Shown one piece after another: positions 19,865 to 20,717 of a DNA stretch of 20,717 nucleotides. The stretch's first letter is position 1; every line of letters starts with the position of its first letter. The stretch comes from Phoronis ovalis (Eukaryota > Phoronida > Phoronidae): contig JAOXYB010110936.1 of assembly GCA_028565635.1 (NCBI GenBank), positions 1 to 20,717 on the forward strand, in the 5' to 3' direction. Position numbers and translations under genes: made by a program. Below the pieces are notes generated by a model. It worked only from the letters and a program-made list of their open reading frames with translations, did no database searches and was not told the DNA's origin.

Positions 19865-20090
19865 GACGTCACACCATAGTGATTACAGTATATCTAGGTA
19901 CATGTATTTATACATTGCTAACTCCGTCGTAAGCACCTAGTAGTGGAAATATATAACCCGTCGTACTTGTTAAGACCCATTCCGCGGGACGTTTATAAAG
20001 CCACTTTAGATGATAGTTCCCCCTTCCTCGGGGTCAAGAGCAAGTTCGCATTTGCATAATTCTACACCAACATATAAGGGCTATAAAGGG
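19865..20090 (+). repeat. Dispersed repeat R, copy 2
   Basis: This is the second copy of the repeat at 11978-12170. It carries AGTGATTACAG, GGTACATGTA, CACTTTAGATGATAG, CCCCCTTCC and CAAGAGCAAG in the same order, with some 30 extra bases in the middle. It follows a short tandem array (19660-19790), just as copy 1 follows a microsatellite. Its right end runs into the GCGAGCAGCGAGCATT repeats. Confidence 0.8.
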
Positions 20091-20096
20091 GCCTTC

Positions 20097-20250
20097 GCGA
20101 GCAGCGAGCATTGGGGCTGTTAAGAGCAAGAAGCGAGCATTTTCTTTTGCCGGCCTTTTTATTTGCTAAAATGTTGTTAACCTGCCAAATGTTTTTTGCT
20201 GCCTTTTTTTGGTTGTCTATTTTTCTTATTAAGTGCGAGCAGCGAGCATT
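20097..20250 (+). repeat. Three copies of GCGAGCAGCGAGCATT
   Basis: The 16-mer GCGAGCAGCGAGCATT is at 20097-20112 and exactly again at 20235-20250. A variant, GCAAGAAGCGAGCATT, is at 20126-20141. Each 16-mer is itself a doubled GCGAGCA. The block directly follows dispersed repeat R copy 2 and is likely part of a larger repeated element. Confidence 0.75.
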
Positions 20251-20497
20251 CCAAAGTCCTTAGCTAGTGACAGCTGTGCAAATCTAACTCTGCTATAAAA
20301 TGTTCAAAAATTCATTACCCAACTCAGGAACTTTAGTAAACAACTTCCTTGCATAAGTTCTCAACATCCTTAAAATGTTATTTGTGGGGATGAGTATATA
20401 TTAATTTATATGTGATCTCTCTTCATGATTCTAGTGTATAAATGTTCACATTTTCTATCAACTGTGTAATATAACTATGCTACCATTTGACGAGTTT

Positions 20498-20540
20498 CCA
20501 AATACCTTATGTAACTGCATTGCAGTTACAGGGGATTTGG
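20498..20540. repeat. Near-perfect hairpin
   Basis: TGTAACTGCA (20510-20519) pairs perfectly with TGCAGTTACA (20521-20530) around a single T. The flanks CCAAATACC (20498-20506) and GGGGATTTGG (20531-20540) also pair with one mismatch or bulge. The 43-base structure may be the core of a small foldback element. It is too short in loop and arm for a standard microRNA precursor. Confidence 0.7.
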
Positions 20541-20597
20541 TATGACGCAAACAAAGATTGTAGTTCTTTAAAATGTGTCTTATGAAATTCAAACGTT

Positions 20598-20675
20598 ATA
20601 ATGCACCTTTAGTCAAGTAGTAAATGTATCTAAAATGCACCCTTAGAAAATGAAGTAAATGCCTCTAAAATGTAG
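20598..20675. repeat. Tandem repeat of 34-35 bp, about 2.3 units
   Basis: ATGCACCTTTAG at 20601, ATGCACCCTTAG at 20635 and ATG at 20670 begin successive units, with GTAAATGTATCTAAA and GTAAATGCCTCTAAA ending them. Confidence 0.7.
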
Positions 20676-20717
20676 GCGAAAATGTAAGGAACAAATTACA
20701 TAAACTCTGTCTAAATT

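Noticed and set aside
19655-19872. Two minus-strand Gly/Phe-rich frames
   Set aside because: They are explained by the 31-32 bp tandem array, and both frames carry the same repeated pattern.
1-20717. CRISPR arrays, bacterial operons, viral or retroelement polymerase genes
   Set aside because: There are no regularly spaced identical repeats with unique spacers, no gene clusters, and no long frame with polymerase, integrase or transposase motifs.

Overview
The window looks like AT-rich nuclear DNA of an animal, most likely a marine invertebrate. Gene density is very low, there are no operons or ribosome-binding sites, and there are long AT-rich non-coding stretches, microsatellites, satellite-linked dispersed repeats and short foldbacks. 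Motifs such as TACATGTA and GCGAGCAGCGAGCA fit a lophotrochozoan (mollusc-like) genome, but that assignment is an impression and not a proof. No rRNA, tRNA, CRISPR, reverse transcriptase or transposase was recognised.

The core of the window is a diverged tandem segmental duplication. Copy 1 spans about 3150-6440 and copy 2 about 8250-11190, separated by about 1.8 kb of unrelated AT-rich spacer. Each copy carries one apparently single-exon gene near its left end: gene A (3670-4179, 169 aa) and gene B (8865-9164, 99 aa). Each gene has a matching CCAAT and TATA-type promoter, a matching start context and a matching ATTAAA poly(A) signal. The products share a cysteine-rich domain that I cannot assign to a known family. 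It has the framework C-x16-C-x-C-x16-C-x(12-28)-C, and it is itself built from two half-motifs of the form H-x(3-4)-[ND]-C-x-[LI]...Y-x5-C. Gene A has two domains, produced by an in-frame 228-bp duplication; gene B has one. No signal peptide is visible, and gene A ends in a CaaX-like Cys-Ser-Ile-Leu. Between the two domains of gene A, 16 of 18 changed codons replace the amino acid. Proteins A and B are only about 38% identical over the first 50 residues, while one downstream non-coding block is 59/63 identical. This points to fast, possibly diversifying, protein evolution and is the most interesting signal in the window.

Left flank (1-3150): mostly featureless AT-rich DNA, a cluster of three copies of a 12-mer at 1959-2025, a possible small remnant of a third segment copy near 2375-2445, and a transposon-like GC-rich patch near 2590-2720. 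Right part (11190-20717): a 470-bp compound TG/TCTG/CCTG/TA microsatellite, two copies of a dispersed repeat (11978-12170 and 19865-20090), each lying beside a tandem array, degenerate CATATG-rich and other mini-arrays (14310-14870, 16050-16265, 17110-17175, 19660-19780, 20598-20675), a MITE-like foldback (18633-18785), a near-perfect hairpin (20498-20540), and one weak coding candidate (17325-17606).
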